The notes: generated by a model not told the origin, from the letters alone. Positions 1 to 8,689 are shown, counted from the stretch's first letter. The stretch: DNA of 47,628 nucleotides from CAYRGG01 sp964423745 (GCA_964423745.1 CAYRGG010000028.1:1-47628); one strand, 5' to 3'. Program-made: numbers and translations.

Positions 1-43
1 GCTGAGTGATGCGGGCACTGTAACGGTTTAACGGCTCGGGCAT
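1..43 (-). CDS. 5' end of a leftward gene, possibly dihydroxy-acid dehydratase IlvD (partial)
   Basis: Only the first 14 codons are inside the window. The complementary strand reads an ATG at position 43 followed by MPEPLNRYSARITQ. A good ribosome binding site (TCAGGA, complement of 51-56) lies upstream. The N-terminus resembles the start of gammaproteobacterial IlvD proteins, which often begin with a short LNRYS..TQ stretch before the conserved catalytic region. That likeness is from memory and rests on very few residues, so the product name is tentative, although the start itself is well supported. Confidence 0.4.
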   Translation of the reverse strand, partial: MPEPLNRYSARITQ

Positions 44-177
44 GGCGTTCTCCTGAGAACAATTAATTAAGTCTGCGGTTTCTTTGGGTTCGATCTAGTT
101 TACCGCACTAGCGTCAAGATAATGCCAGATGTTATGTAAATATATAGTGATATTTGTAGATGATTAGATAGCAGATT

Positions 178-1371
178 TCATATAGGTATTGTTACCGAGT
201 TACCTGCAGCAAGTTCAGTAAAAACTTCTAAAGGATTTACCGTGCCGCATAGCCGTCCATGATCATCGATCACTGCAATAGGTAGACCCGCAGCGCAACG
301 ATCATAGGTTTCTATCAGCGGCGTCGTTAATTTACCGGTCGGAAAGTCAGTGCGCATTAATGTGCTCAAATTAGGGTCTTGGCTACCGTTTAAATCTTTG
401 GAGAGCAGTAGACCCACGGGTGCTTTGTTAGCGTTCAGTACATAAAGTCCGTTAGCATCCGTTTCTGCCAGGCGGGATCTGGCCTCATCCACTGAGCTAT
501 CCTCAATTAATGTAGGTGTTTTTTTCATAACACTGCCTAAGGTAAACATGCGGCTACGATCCACATCCTGGGTAAAGGCGGCTACGTAAGGGTCGGCTGG
601 TGCAGTAACGATTTGTTTGGCATTGCCTACTTGAATAAAACGGCCGTCTTTCATAATAGCGATTTGATCCCCAAGAATAAGCGCTTCGTGAAGATCATGG
701 GTGATAAAGATGATGGTTTTATGCAGACTATGTTGAAGTTTTAGCAATTCCTGCTGCATTTCACGGCGTATCAAGGGATCGAGGGCGCTAAAGGGTTCAT
801 CCATAAGAAGGATTTCTGGGTTCGCGGCAAGCCCCCTGGCGAGTCCGACCCGTTGTTGCATGCCGCCGCTGAGTTTTTCGGGAAGCGTATCGGCCCAATC
901 ACGCAAATTCACCTGGTCCAGGGCTTGCAAAGCTTTCTGTTGCCGTTCTGCAGCGTTCATACCTTGAATCTTAAGTCCATACTCCACGTTCTTACCCACC
1001 GTCATATGAGGAAAAAGGGCGAAGTGCTGAAAAACCATGGTCAGCTTACTACGTCGAATTTCCCGCAATCTTTTTTTATCGGCCTGGAGAATATCTTCGT
1101 CGTCGATATAAACATGGCCAGAGGTAGGCGCGATCAACCGGTTGAGGCAGCGGATCAAAGTAGATTTGCCAGAACCGGAAAGCCCCATAACGACAAATAC
1201 TTGTCCCTGTTGAACGGAAAAAGAGACATCGGCAACCGCTACCACGCTTTTGGTATCTCGGTAGACGTCGTCTTTAGAAGCTCCTTTTTCCAGCTGCTTC
1301 TGTGCCGCTAAAGCATGCTTACCAAAAATTTTATGTAAGTGCTCGACGCGGATTTTTGCAGGTTTAGTCAT
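178..1371 (-). CDS. proV: Glycine betaine/proline ABC transporter ATP-binding protein (ProV/OpuAA-like) with tandem CBS domains
   Basis: This 397-residue protein has the complete ABC ATPase set: Walker A GLSGSGKST (about 63-71), signature LSGGMQQR (about 167-174), and Walker B ILLMDEP (about 187-193) followed by SALDPLIR. A C-terminal pair of CBS-like segments (about 280-397) is typical of the osmoregulated quaternary-amine family, where it senses ionic strength. ProV powers uptake of compatible solutes with permease ProW and binding protein ProX. No proW or proX is seen here: a different gene lies on each side, so the ATPase looks orphaned or its partners are elsewhere. About 130 bp separate it from the downstream leftward gene. 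Confidence 0.85.
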   Translation of the reverse strand: MTKPAKIRVEHLHKIFGKHALAAQKQLEKGASKDDVYRDTKSVVAVADVSFSVQQGQVFVVMGLSGSGKSTLIRCLNRLIAPTSGHVYIDDEDILQADKKRLREIRRSKLTMVFQHFALFPHMTVGKNVEYGLKIQGMNAAERQQKALQALDQVNLRDWADTLPEKLSGGMQQRVGLARGLAANPEILLMDEPFSALDPLIRREMQQELLKLQHSLHKTIIFITHDLHEALILGDQIAIMKDGRFIQVGNAKQIVTAPADPYVAAFTQDVDRSRMFTLGSVMKKTPTLIEDSSVDEARSRLAETDANGLYVLNANKAPVGLLLSKDLNGSQDPNLSTLMRTDFPTGKLTTPLIETYDRCAAGLPIAVIDDHGRLCGTVNPLEVFTELAAGNSVTIPI

Positions 1372-1641
1372 ATCGTTCTATGGAAAAAGAGGTAGTACAG
1401 TCGTGAGTTCAGGGGGATTTGTTTAATCTAAAACAAAGCATTGGAGTGATGGTTGAGTTGGTAGGGTTGTGATGAAGGATAAAATTTTTATATTAAAAAT
1501 AATAATATATAAAAAAAGATATAAAAAGTTGGTGTTTCTGTCAACTAAGCTAAGTGTTAGTCAGTCCCAAGAAAGGTTTTCTATCTCAGGGAATGTTGTT
1601 TCTCTGCTGGTGTTTTGGCGCTTCGCGAACTGATGAGTGAC
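1372..1641. other. Intergenic region with an AT-rich tract
   Basis: These 270 bases between the rhombosortase stop and proV hold no credible gene. Positions about 1480-1530 are almost pure A/T, which would suit a promoter or a nucleoid-protein binding site for the leftward proV gene. No clear hairpin with a U-run was seen. Confidence 0.4.
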
Positions 1642-2304
1642 TCAAACATCTCGGCATGGTCTTTTTTCTCTAAAAATAAAGTAGTAAATACGGCTGTGCA
1701 AAAAACACTGCAAATATACAATGTTTTTTCTCGTAGCAAAGCTAGTAACCAGCCCGCTCAGAAAGCCCGCAGCGTGTACTTCCGGTACGCTCGGCCAGGC
1801 GGTGTGGGTCAATAGGGCTTGTCCAGCGCTGATTTCTACAAAGATTTTCGCCACAGCCCCTAACCCTACCAGCCACACCAAAGGTTGGCGAAGGTCATAC
1901 CAAAGATGCACAAGTCCCACGGCCAACAAGGCATTAAGAATGCCCGATAAGCCGCAGTAATACCGTAGTGTGCTGTCATACCACCAAAGCCAAAAATCGA
2001 CACCAAAGGTACCGATGACCAAGGCTAGTATAAGATTGTTTTGCAGTCGTTTTTCAAGCAGTGTTCCCAGAATCATTAACGCGCCGATATTCCAAAAGGC
2101 ATGACTTGCATCGCTGTGCATCCAGTGGCCAGTAACCAGTCGCCACCACTCGCCCTGAACTATCGCTGTTCGATCAAATACCCATGCCTCTGGTGCGCTA
2201 CCTAAAAATAGGTAGCACACCAAGGCGAGGGTTGTGAGTGAAAGGGTGCGCCATGGCAGTATCAAACTGCCACGGCGCTTTTCTGATTGAGCCAATGTGA
2301 CCAT
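1642..2304 (-). CDS. rrtA: Rhombosortase (rhomboid-family intramembrane serine protease)
   Basis: A 220-residue polytopic membrane protein with the rhomboid catalytic layout. Conserved HxxxxHAFWN-type residues lie in an early helix (about 60-72). The nucleophile is the Ser of GLSG (about S120) and the general base is the His of VHAAGFLSG (about H177). The compact size matches the rhombosortase branch, which cleaves the C-terminal GlyGly-CTERM sorting signal of exported proteins in the inner membrane. The gene directly follows a GlyGly-CTERM protein and its ATG overlaps that gene's TAA, so the two are translationally coupled and enzyme and substrate are a dedicated pair. The last about 30 residues (after SFATRKN) are basic and polar and probably cytoplasmic. 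Confidence 0.85.
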   Translation of the reverse strand: MVTLAQSEKRRGSLILPWRTLSLTTLALVCYLFLGSAPEAWVFDRTAIVQGEWWRLVTGHWMHSDASHAFWNIGALMILGTLLEKRLQNNLILALVIGTFGVDFWLWWYDSTLRYYCGLSGILNALLAVGLVHLWYDLRQPLVWLVGLGAVAKIFVEISAGQALLTHTAWPSVPEVHAAGFLSGLVTSFATRKNIVYLQCFLHSRIYYFIFREKRPCRDV

Positions 2305-4403
2305 TACTTCGCTTTCAACCCACGGGTCTGGCGTAAACTAAGCCAAGCGAGGGGCACGAGCAGCAACAAAAACCAGACGTCTAGGGCGCCTGAACCGCCA
2401 CCGCTGTGGCTAGGACGGCTGGACTGGTACATGGGTTCTTGGCTATCCACACGACGCGACACGGGGGCGCGTTGCGCCCGTTGTTGCTGAGCAGCCTGTT
2501 CGACGGCAAGCCGCCCTTGGTTACGCCGTTGAATACCACGCTGGGCGAAAATCTCGTCTTGCATCACCACCATGGCGGTATAGTCCGTCACTAAACCGTA
2601 TTCGACACCGAGATCGACCACCGCCTGTTTAAGATCCGGTTTCTCGCCAAAGTCCTGGATCTCCTGACTGATATCTTGAATGTGGGCATAGGCCCATAAA
2701 CGCTCGATCTCTGGGTTTTCAGTGGCTAGGTCAGGAAAAGGGAAGCGGGTTTGATACACCTTGGGTTGACCGGAGATACGGCCTTTCAGCTGCACGTCTG
2801 CCATGCCTCCACCCCAATAGTGTCCGAACACGATCAATTGCTGACCGCGGTAGAGGCTACCGATGTGTTGCGGGGTAAGATCAGCGGTCTTGACGCCCTT
2901 GATGTCAAGACTGACACCGTGTAGGGCTTCATGGGTGACTTTGGCCGTCACCGCCAATAATTGACCTACGATATCATCGCTGTTGGAAATACTCATGGCA
3001 AAGCCATTTGAGGCTTTGGTCATGGCCTGCAACAGCGGCCGGTTAGCGCTGTTCCCCATGATAAAAGTAAATAAACGTATGTCTTTGGTTTTGATGAGTT
3101 TAATGAATTGACGCTGTGCAGTCTCGCCCATATTGGCAACCCCGTCAGTTACTAACACCAAAGCACTGGTTCGATCCGCATCCAGCGATTGCAGACCCAG
3201 TTCAAGGCCCGCATAAAGATCGGTGCCGTTGTTGGGAGAAATAGCCGCTACCGCCTGGCTATACTGGGCTACCGCTTCAGGGGTGGCTGAAGTAAATCCC
3301 GAGGTGAGTTCACGGGTGCCATTGTTAAAAAGTACGATGCGAAAACGATCCTCAGAGCGCAGTTTTTTGAGTGCCCGCTGTACCCCGTCGGCCAGAGTAG
3401 CGTATTTGCCCTGCATGGAGCCGGAGATGTCGAGGATAAATACCCAATCTTTACCTTCTTTGATGGGTTTAAGGTCTTCACCGGGGGTGACTACCATCAT
3501 AAAGGTGCCGCGATCTTTACCTTCGGGTTTGTGGGCAATGAGATCCACGCTGCCGGGCAACCCCGTCTGATGACGCCAATACACTATCAGATCCTTATCT
3601 AAGGTAAAGACGGGGGCGCTAGAAGCTAAGGGATTATGCTGTGATGGCAGGTTAGTTTGCTCTTCTTCAAGATCTTCTGCGTTGACCGCATTGTTAAAAC
3701 CTGCTGATCCGTTACTCAGCTGAATCTGCCACTCACCCGTGTCCTGTTGTTGGATGAGTGCTTGGGGTTGGTTCGGCATCCGCACAGCGTCGACGGGATA
3801 AGCGGAGCGGAGCTGTAGTGTAAAACTAAATTGCTCGGTCACTTGCTCGTTGGCGGTCCAAAAGGCGAGTTTTTCTTCATCCACACCGCCTTCTTCGAGG
3901 GGATAGACATAGCGACCGATACCGGTATCCACCTGGGCTGGTTGTAGATAGACCAGGCGAACGCGGGTATCTTGCCCGGCCCGTACTGGATGGACACGGG
4001 CATCAAAAGTTTTATAGCTGTCTTTCTCAGTGATGCCGGCGTCACGTCCGGCGGCCTTCTCTTCTTCATAGATTTGCCGAGCCTGCTGGCGCTCCAAAAC
4101 CTCCCCAGTGACGGGTTTGCCGTCGATCCAAAGGGTAAACTCGGCTACTGAACCACGTTCCGGTACAGGAAACGAGTAATGAGCTTCTAAATCTTGTCCG
4201 TGGGGATTATGGAAAACTTGTTCCACTTGGGTGATGGCATAACCGTCTTCGATAACGACTTCCACCTGATGGTTCTTGATCTCTAAGGCGGGTAGGCTGC
4301 CGTCGCAGGGCTGCAATAGACCGGCAGCTGAAGCATTACCTACAAAAAGAAATGTAGCAAGCAGGCATACGGCTTGCCAATTATGTCTTGTATGCTTGAC
4401 CAT
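2304..4403 (-). CDS. VIT and von Willebrand A domain surface protein with C-terminal GlyGly-CTERM sorting signal
   Basis: A 699-residue exported protein. Residues 1-27 form a signal peptide ending near NASAAG. A VIT domain follows (about 40-160). A vWA domain (about 318-490) carries a MIDAS metal site, DISGSM (325-330). The C-terminus is a low-complexity Ser/Gly linker (SHSGGGSG), a hydrophobic helix (DVWFLLLLVPLAWLSL) and a basic tail (RQTRGLKAK), which is exactly the tripartite GlyGly-CTERM signal. Related marine proteobacterial VIT-vWA proteins are commonly paired with class C sortases and LPXTG-like tails; here the tail and partner are of the rhombosortase type. A clear GAGGTAA ribosome site precedes the ATG. 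Four palindromes upstream suggest control by the divergent TetR gene. Function beyond adhesion or surface binding is unknown. Confidence 0.85.
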   Translation of the reverse strand: MVKHTRHNWQAVCLLATFLFVGNASAAGLLQPCDGSLPALEIKNHQVEVVIEDGYAITQVEQVFHNPHGQDLEAHYSFPVPERGSVAEFTLWIDGKPVTGEVLERQQARQIYEEEKAAGRDAGITEKDSYKTFDARVHPVRAGQDTRVRLVYLQPAQVDTGIGRYVYPLEEGGVDEEKLAFWTANEQVTEQFSFTLQLRSAYPVDAVRMPNQPQALIQQQDTGEWQIQLSNGSAGFNNAVNAEDLEEEQTNLPSQHNPLASSAPVFTLDKDLIVYWRHQTGLPGSVDLIAHKPEGKDRGTFMMVVTPGEDLKPIKEGKDWVFILDISGSMQGKYATLADGVQRALKKLRSEDRFRIVLFNNGTRELTSGFTSATPEAVAQYSQAVAAISPNNGTDLYAGLELGLQSLDADRTSALVLVTDGVANMGETAQRQFIKLIKTKDIRLFTFIMGNSANRPLLQAMTKASNGFAMSISNSDDIVGQLLAVTAKVTHEALHGVSLDIKGVKTADLTPQHIGSLYRGQQLIVFGHYWGGGMADVQLKGRISGQPKVYQTRFPFPDLATENPEIERLWAYAHIQDISQEIQDFGEKPDLKQAVVDLGVEYGLVTDYTAMVVMQDEIFAQRGIQRRNQGRLAVEQAAQQQRAQRAPVSRRVDSQEPMYQSSRPSHSGGGSGALDVWFLLLLVPLAWLSLRQTRGLKAK

Positions 4404-4420
4404 TTTAATTACCTCATTTT

Positions 4421-4599
4421 TGAACGATGTTCAATTTTTTTGTTGACCCTTGCCGCTGCTACTAAATTTGGCGGAGGGCTTGGTATACCTTAAATAAACG
4501 ATGTTCAATTATAGTTTCAAAAAAACCGCTTATCAGTTAAACGGTGACTTTTATGAACAATGTTCAATTTATTTATAGACTAAAAATAAACATTGTTCA
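4421..4599. promoter_or_regulatory. Four copies of a TGAACNNTGTTCA-type palindrome (probable TetR operators)
   Basis: The 313-base divergent region between the vWA gene and the tetR gene contains four near-identical 13-mers: TGAACGATGTTCA (4421-4433), TAAACGATGTTCA (4495-4507), TGAACAATGTTCA (4554-4566) and TAAACATTGTTCA (4587-4599), each followed by A. Two are perfect inverted repeats apart from the central bases. The first lies 18 bp before the vWA start codon, across the likely leader. All four share orientation and the GTTCAA half-site. Repetition and position next to a TetR gene make them the probable binding sites for that regulator, controlling both directions. Confidence 0.7.
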
Positions 4600-4716
4600 A
4601 TATTTAAGTTAAAATAATTGTGACACGCTTTTAAAAAGAGGGGCTTATAGAAAGATAACAGTTTGAAGAATTGGGCTAATCGAAAAACGTTTTAGAGCAC
4701 ACAAGAGGATTGATCC

Positions 4717-5340
4717 ATGGCACGACGCAGTGACCACAGTCGCGATGAGATCCGTGAGATGGCGCTAGTGGCTGCCGAGCAGCTTGTCTCGGAGCTGGGT
4801 TTTGAAGGGCTGAGCGCCCGTAAAGTAGCCAATTCTATTGGTTATACCGTGGGTACCCTCTATTTAATATTCGAGAATCTCGACGATCTTATTTTGCATA
4901 TCAACGCTCGTACGCTAGACCGGCTCCACCGGCGTATGGAGGAAGCGCAAACTAGCTGTAGCAATCCCGGTCATTGTCTGCAGCAACTAGGCCAGACCTA
5001 TATCGACTTCGCTAAAGCTAACTCCCATCTGTGGGAGATGGTGTTCAAACACCGTTTGCCGGAAGGTCAACATGTACCAACCTGGTTTCAAGATAAGGTG
5101 CATCGCATGTTCGCTATGGTAGAAGCGCAACTCATACCACTGGCGAAAAACCGATCACAAGCGGAGATTGCCCAAGCAGCCGGCGCTTTGTGGGGTGGTG
5201 TGCATGGCATTTGTATGCTCGCATTGACAGGAAAAATCGGCGTCGCCGGTGTCGACTCGATACAGGATTTGACTGAGTCGTTGATGAACAATTATCTGAA
5301 GGGTTTTACGGCCTTAAATAAATGTTCGAATGCACACTAG
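4717..5340 (+). CDS. TetR/AcrR family transcriptional regulator
   Basis: A 207-residue regulator. The N-terminal helix-turn-helix (about 10-60) has the TetR pattern, with LSARKVANSIGYTVGTLYLIFENLDDLI. The C-terminal ligand domain contains GALWGGVHGICMLALTGKI, resembling the WHG-type TetR C-terminal domain. An AGAGGAT ribosome site precedes the ATG. It is divergent from the vWA/rhombosortase operon and separated from it by four palindromic sites, so it most likely represses that operon and itself. The inducing ligand cannot be told from the sequence. Confidence 0.85.
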   Translation: MARRSDHSRDEIREMALVAAEQLVSELGFEGLSARKVANSIGYTVGTLYLIFENLDDLILHINARTLDRLHRRMEEAQTSCSNPGHCLQQLGQTYIDFAKANSHLWEMVFKHRLPEGQHVPTWFQDKVHRMFAMVEAQLIPLAKNRSQAEIAQAAGALWGGVHGICMLALTGKIGVAGVDSIQDLTESLMNNYLKGFTALNKCSNAH

Positions 5341-5414
5341 CACTACAAGTCACGGATAACTATTATTTTAAATTTCAACGCACACTGGATTAAACATTAG
5401 GTTGCAATGGATTC

Positions 5415-6803
5415 ATGAACACCCACCGGTACCATCATACAGAACGACCCCGCATACCCTTAGAGCAACGTTTCGTCGAAGGTACGATTACTAAGGTTGG
5501 TCAAGATTACCTAAATCTGGAACTTCCTAATAATCAGTACGGGCGACTTCACAAAGAACATGCAGATAAACATCTCCAGAGAGTATGGGATAACCAAAAA
5601 GCTGGAACACGATTAACCGTTTTTTTGTTGAATCCTAGCGAGCGAGATCGGGATTTTTGGAAGGTTAGTCAAGCATGGGTGAATCGAGAGTTTAATCCTT
5701 GGTTCAGTAATCCGCCGACTGTTGGACATGAAATAGAAGGTATTGTGGTTAGTTATGTGTCGGACTATGCCGCAGTAGTGCTACTTCAGAACAAAATCGA
5801 TGCTTTCCTGCATATCAAACAAGTGCCTCAGACCATTGAATTAGATGAAGTGACGCCTTTAAGAACTCGTTTTCGAGACATTAGAGAAGAAATTTTTATT
5901 GGGGACAAGCTTCGGGGCGAAATCACTCGGGCAGATCCGAATCGACTAAAAGTGGATATAGACCTGCGGCCGATAGTTCGAAAAAAGCAGGAGAATGCAA
6001 AGCAGTGTCGTTCAAAATTGGATAAAGATCAGAAAGATGAACCTGCAGTAGAAATTTCTGATCAAGCCTTTGATCTGAATGGTATTATCCTTTGGTTAGT
6101 GGATGATGATTTACGTTTTCGACAGGTGATGAGAGAGTGGTTAACTAATAAAGGTGCTAAATGTTGTCCTCTCAGCGGAGACAGAGAGTTGCAGGCGGCG
6201 ATTGCTAGCGTTAATGCTGGTGACTGTGCCAGTCCCACTCATATTCTGTTGGATGGTGAATTAGCTCACTCTGGTGAATGGGAAGCCTGCCGAAAGCTTC
6301 TCGAGGAGTACTTGCCAGAAGTGCCGACATGTCTTTGTAGTAGTCACAGTAATTACTTAAGAGATATTGATCTACCTGGTTTTCAAAAACCAGTGGATCT
6401 TACGTCTTTATGCGATTGGTTACAAAACGGAATTTTGCCCAACAAAAATGTGCTTGAATTGCAAGGACAATCCATCGAGACGAATCCGCTTTGGGTAGAC
6501 GAAGCTCTTAGCAGGGACTTTATTTGTGATGCTGGTAAATTCTTGTCCAATATATGTGATGGATCCATCCCTGCTGTGCTATGGGCGGAGCGAGTAAGGC
6601 CAGGTGTTTATGAAATAGTCGCCTTTCATGGCTTAGACCAAGATCGTTTGGTCCAGACTCGATATGCGTTTGGACAAAGTTTATTGGCTAACGTTATTGA
6701 GAGTAGAGTGCATGAAAGTCTTCCAGTATCCGCAATCGGTCCACTCAAAGAAATACTGCCGCTGGGTTGCAGCCGTGTATACGGTTTGAGCCTTGAACCC
6801 TAG
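5415..6803 (+). CDS. Hybrid sensor kinase, N-terminal part: two S1-like domains, receiver domain, start of GAF (interrupted by in-frame TAG)
   Basis: 462 residues up to an amber stop. Residues about 20-90 and 103-185 look like two S1/OB-fold RNA-binding-type domains (EGTITKVGQDYLNLELPNNQ; VGHEIEGIVVSYVSDYAAVV). A receiver domain spans about 222-340, with acidic cluster VDDD (229-232), phosphoacceptor Asp in ILLDGEL (about D280) and conserved Lys in FQKPVD (about K325). A GAF-like domain begins near 361 and is cut mid-fold by TAG at 6801-6803. The same reading frame stays open beyond the stop and supplies the rest of the GAF domain plus a histidine kinase. The intact ancestor was therefore one protein of about 760 residues. 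S1 domains on a receiver/kinase protein are unusual. Base composition is AT-richer than flanking housekeeping genes. Confidence 0.7.
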   Translation: MNTHRYHHTERPRIPLEQRFVEGTITKVGQDYLNLELPNNQYGRLHKEHADKHLQRVWDNQKAGTRLTVFLLNPSERDRDFWKVSQAWVNREFNPWFSNPPTVGHEIEGIVVSYVSDYAAVVLLQNKIDAFLHIKQVPQTIELDEVTPLRTRFRDIREEIFIGDKLRGEITRADPNRLKVDIDLRPIVRKKQENAKQCRSKLDKDQKDEPAVEISDQAFDLNGIILWLVDDDLRFRQVMREWLTNKGAKCCPLSGDRELQAAIASVNAGDCASPTHILLDGELAHSGEWEACRKLLEEYLPEVPTCLCSSHSNYLRDIDLPGFQKPVDLTSLCDWLQNGILPNKNVLELQGQSIETNPLWVDEALSRDFICDAGKFLSNICDGSIPAVLWAERVRPGVYEIVAFHGLDQDRLVQTRYAFGQSLLANVIESRVHESLPVSAIGPLKEILPLGCSRVYGLSLEP

Positions 6804-6821
6804 GGCCATCCGGATCATGCC

Positions 6822-7700
6822 GTGTTATTTTTTATCGCTGCCTCTTCTAAAATTTCTGAAAAGGCGCATCATCGGTTAGGTGCGGCTTTTGCTACATTAC
6901 TCACAGAAAGAGAGTTGCTCCTTTATTTGAATGAGTCCCGCTCCTTTGCTGCCCTAGGACGGTTTTGGAGTGGTTACGCTCATGAACTCCGTCATGCTAC
7001 TGCTCCGGCTTTGATAGAGGCTAAAAAATTAGCGAGTTGGCTACACAAAGAAGCAGGTCCTCTGGACAAAGTCCCTGCTGCCTCCCTTAGACAGGAGGTG
7101 AAACACTTTGCCGAAACTATTGAAAACTTAGAGCGGACAGTGCGTTATGAACTTGGCAGGGTTCGTCGTCAATCTCAAGATTGCACAAGGGTTAAGGAAT
7201 CAGTCGGTAAAAGTATCCGGATGGCAAGAAGCTTGGCGAGATCTGAAACAATGCGCCTTGGGCTGCATGAAGAGCCAATGATTTGGTGGAGTCAAGCCCC
7301 ACTCAAGGAAATTGAATTAGCTTTGAATCCGCAAGTGCTGCAGCAGCCATTGATGAATTTGTTAGATAATGCGCTTTATCATGTCATGCCGCTCAGTGGA
7401 GACGGTTTAATAGAAGTGCGAATTTTGGAAAAGCTGGATGATGTTGACCAATTAGCACTATGGATTGAAGTGCAAGATAATGGTTGGGGAATAAATGCGG
7501 ATCAACAAATGCGGTTATTTCGACCACGTACCTCGACCCGCGGACAAACTGGAGTCGGCATGGGGCTATACATCTCTGAACGACTTGTGCAGGCGGCTGG
7601 TGGTAGGCTGGAGTTTGTAGAAGAAGAAAGCTTTCGTTTTTTAGGTGCTACATTTAGGATTCGTTTACCGCTGCGATTGGCAGCTCAAGGAGAGGAATAA
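6822..7700 (+). CDS. Hybrid sensor kinase, C-terminal part: GAF remainder, HisKA-like and HATPase domains (same frame as the preceding ORF)
   Basis: This is the in-frame continuation after the TAG at 6801-6803. A GTG at 6822 gives 292 residues, but it has no ribosome site and falls inside a GAF beta-strand (VLFFIAAS), so independent initiation is doubtful. An H-box with candidate phospho-His is in YAHELRHATAP (about H53), followed by a long dimerisation coiled coil. The ATPase domain has an N-box (QPLMNLLDNALYHV), G1 (DNGWGI) and G2 (GVGMGLYISERLVQ). It ends with TAA five bases before the next gene, whose ribosome site lies within its 3' end, so the two are one operon. Confidence 0.75.
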   Translation: MLFFIAASSKISEKAHHRLGAAFATLLTERELLLYLNESRSFAALGRFWSGYAHELRHATAPALIEAKKLASWLHKEAGPLDKVPAASLRQEVKHFAETIENLERTVRYELGRVRRQSQDCTRVKESVGKSIRMARSLARSETMRLGLHEEPMIWWSQAPLKEIELALNPQVLQQPLMNLLDNALYHVMPLSGDGLIEVRILEKLDDVDQLALWIEVQDNGWGINADQQMRLFRPRTSTRGQTGVGMGLYISERLVQAAGGRLEFVEEESFRFLGATFRIRLPLRLAAQGEE

Positions 7701-7705
7701 TTTGA

Positions 7706-8689
7706 ATGGCGGATACGGTTCTTATAGTAGACGATGACGATTCCATGAAGGAATTTTTACGAAATGATCTACAGAATAAGTTTCAAAAAATAGTCATCGT
7801 TGAGCAGCCTGGGTCTTTTGAGTCTTTCAAAAAAGCAGCACCAGAAACAGGAAATTTTGAGGTTTTACTCGATTTCAATTTACCTCTAAATTGGCTTTCT
7901 GAATGCGGAAAAGATGTGAATTTGGCAAACCGCGCACGCATTTGGATTATAACGGGCACGCCGGATTTGGATATTAAATGGTTAAAAAAAACTTATCCAG
8001 CGCTCTATTTTGAAGAACGTTGGTTTGACAAGACAGAATATGGACTAACTGATGAAATTATTCGTGTAATAAGAAATACAGAATGGAGTAAACCACCACC
8101 AAATGGATCTAATACCAAAAAAGGCGATGGACTAATACCAAAATGGATCGAGGATTACCCATACCCTGTACGTGTCGTCAATGGAGAAGGTGACGTTGTT
8201 GAAACCAACCTAGCCTGGCGAGACAATCCTTATATGCCAGCGTTAGATTTGGAGGACCTCCAACATGATTTTAATAAATCCTCGAAGCAATGGAACACAT
8301 GCGATGGTTGGGGACCTTTGCCTAAGGCAACTAATTATGAATATGTAGAGAACGGTTTTTACACCTTACAGCAACGAGTAATCAACGAAGAGTATTTAAT
8401 ACAATGTCTTATTGAGCATCATTCTAACCAAATAGATTTGCAATCGAAGATAAAACAGCTTCTGGAGGTTGTTGCCGGAAGTGGGTACTTTAAACGTGCG
8501 CGTTTTTACAGGGTTCATCGTTTACCTGGATGGGATGGCAGTATCACTTTAGAGCAGCAAGTTGGAGGTATAAAACGAGCTGATTTATTGCCGTACTCTA
8601 GACCTTTAATTGGCAAGATTAGTGAACGCCTTAAACGATACGAGAAAAAAAGCAGGGCGAATATCTGCAAAGAGAGGATGGTAAAATAA
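7706..8689 (+). CDS. Second hybrid kinase, N-terminal part: receiver, PAS-like region, start of GAF (ends at a frameshift)
   Basis: 327 residues. The receiver domain (1-125) has acidic cluster VDDDD (about 8-12), phosphoacceptor Asp in VLLDFNLP (D56), conserved Thr in IITGTPD and Lys in WFDKTEYG (K109). A PAS-like segment (about 145-225, PKWIEDYPYPVRVVNGEGDV) follows, then the beginning of a GAF domain (about 245 onward). The last about 14 residues are unrelated to GAF and arise from a frame change at an A7 run (8645-8651). The -1 frame from that run continues the GAF domain into a kinase. AAGGAGAGG lies upstream of the ATG. Confidence 0.75.
   Translation: MADTVLIVDDDDSMKEFLRNDLQNKFQKIVIVEQPGSFESFKKAAPETGNFEVLLDFNLPLNWLSECGKDVNLANRARIWIITGTPDLDIKWLKKTYPALYFEERWFDKTEYGLTDEIIRVIRNTEWSKPPPNGSNTKKGDGLIPKWIEDYPYPVRVVNGEGDVVETNLAWRDNPYMPALDLEDLQHDFNKSSKQWNTCDGWGPLPKATNYEYVENGFYTLQQRVINEEYLIQCLIEHHSNQIDLQSKIKQLLEVVAGSGYFKRARFYRVHRLPGWDGSITLEQQVGGIKRADLLPYSRPLIGKISERLKRYEKKSRANICKERMVK

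Noticed and set aside
853..1311. 152-codon open frame opposite proV
   Set aside because: It is the antisense shadow of a clear ABC ATPase gene; its translation has no recognisable features.
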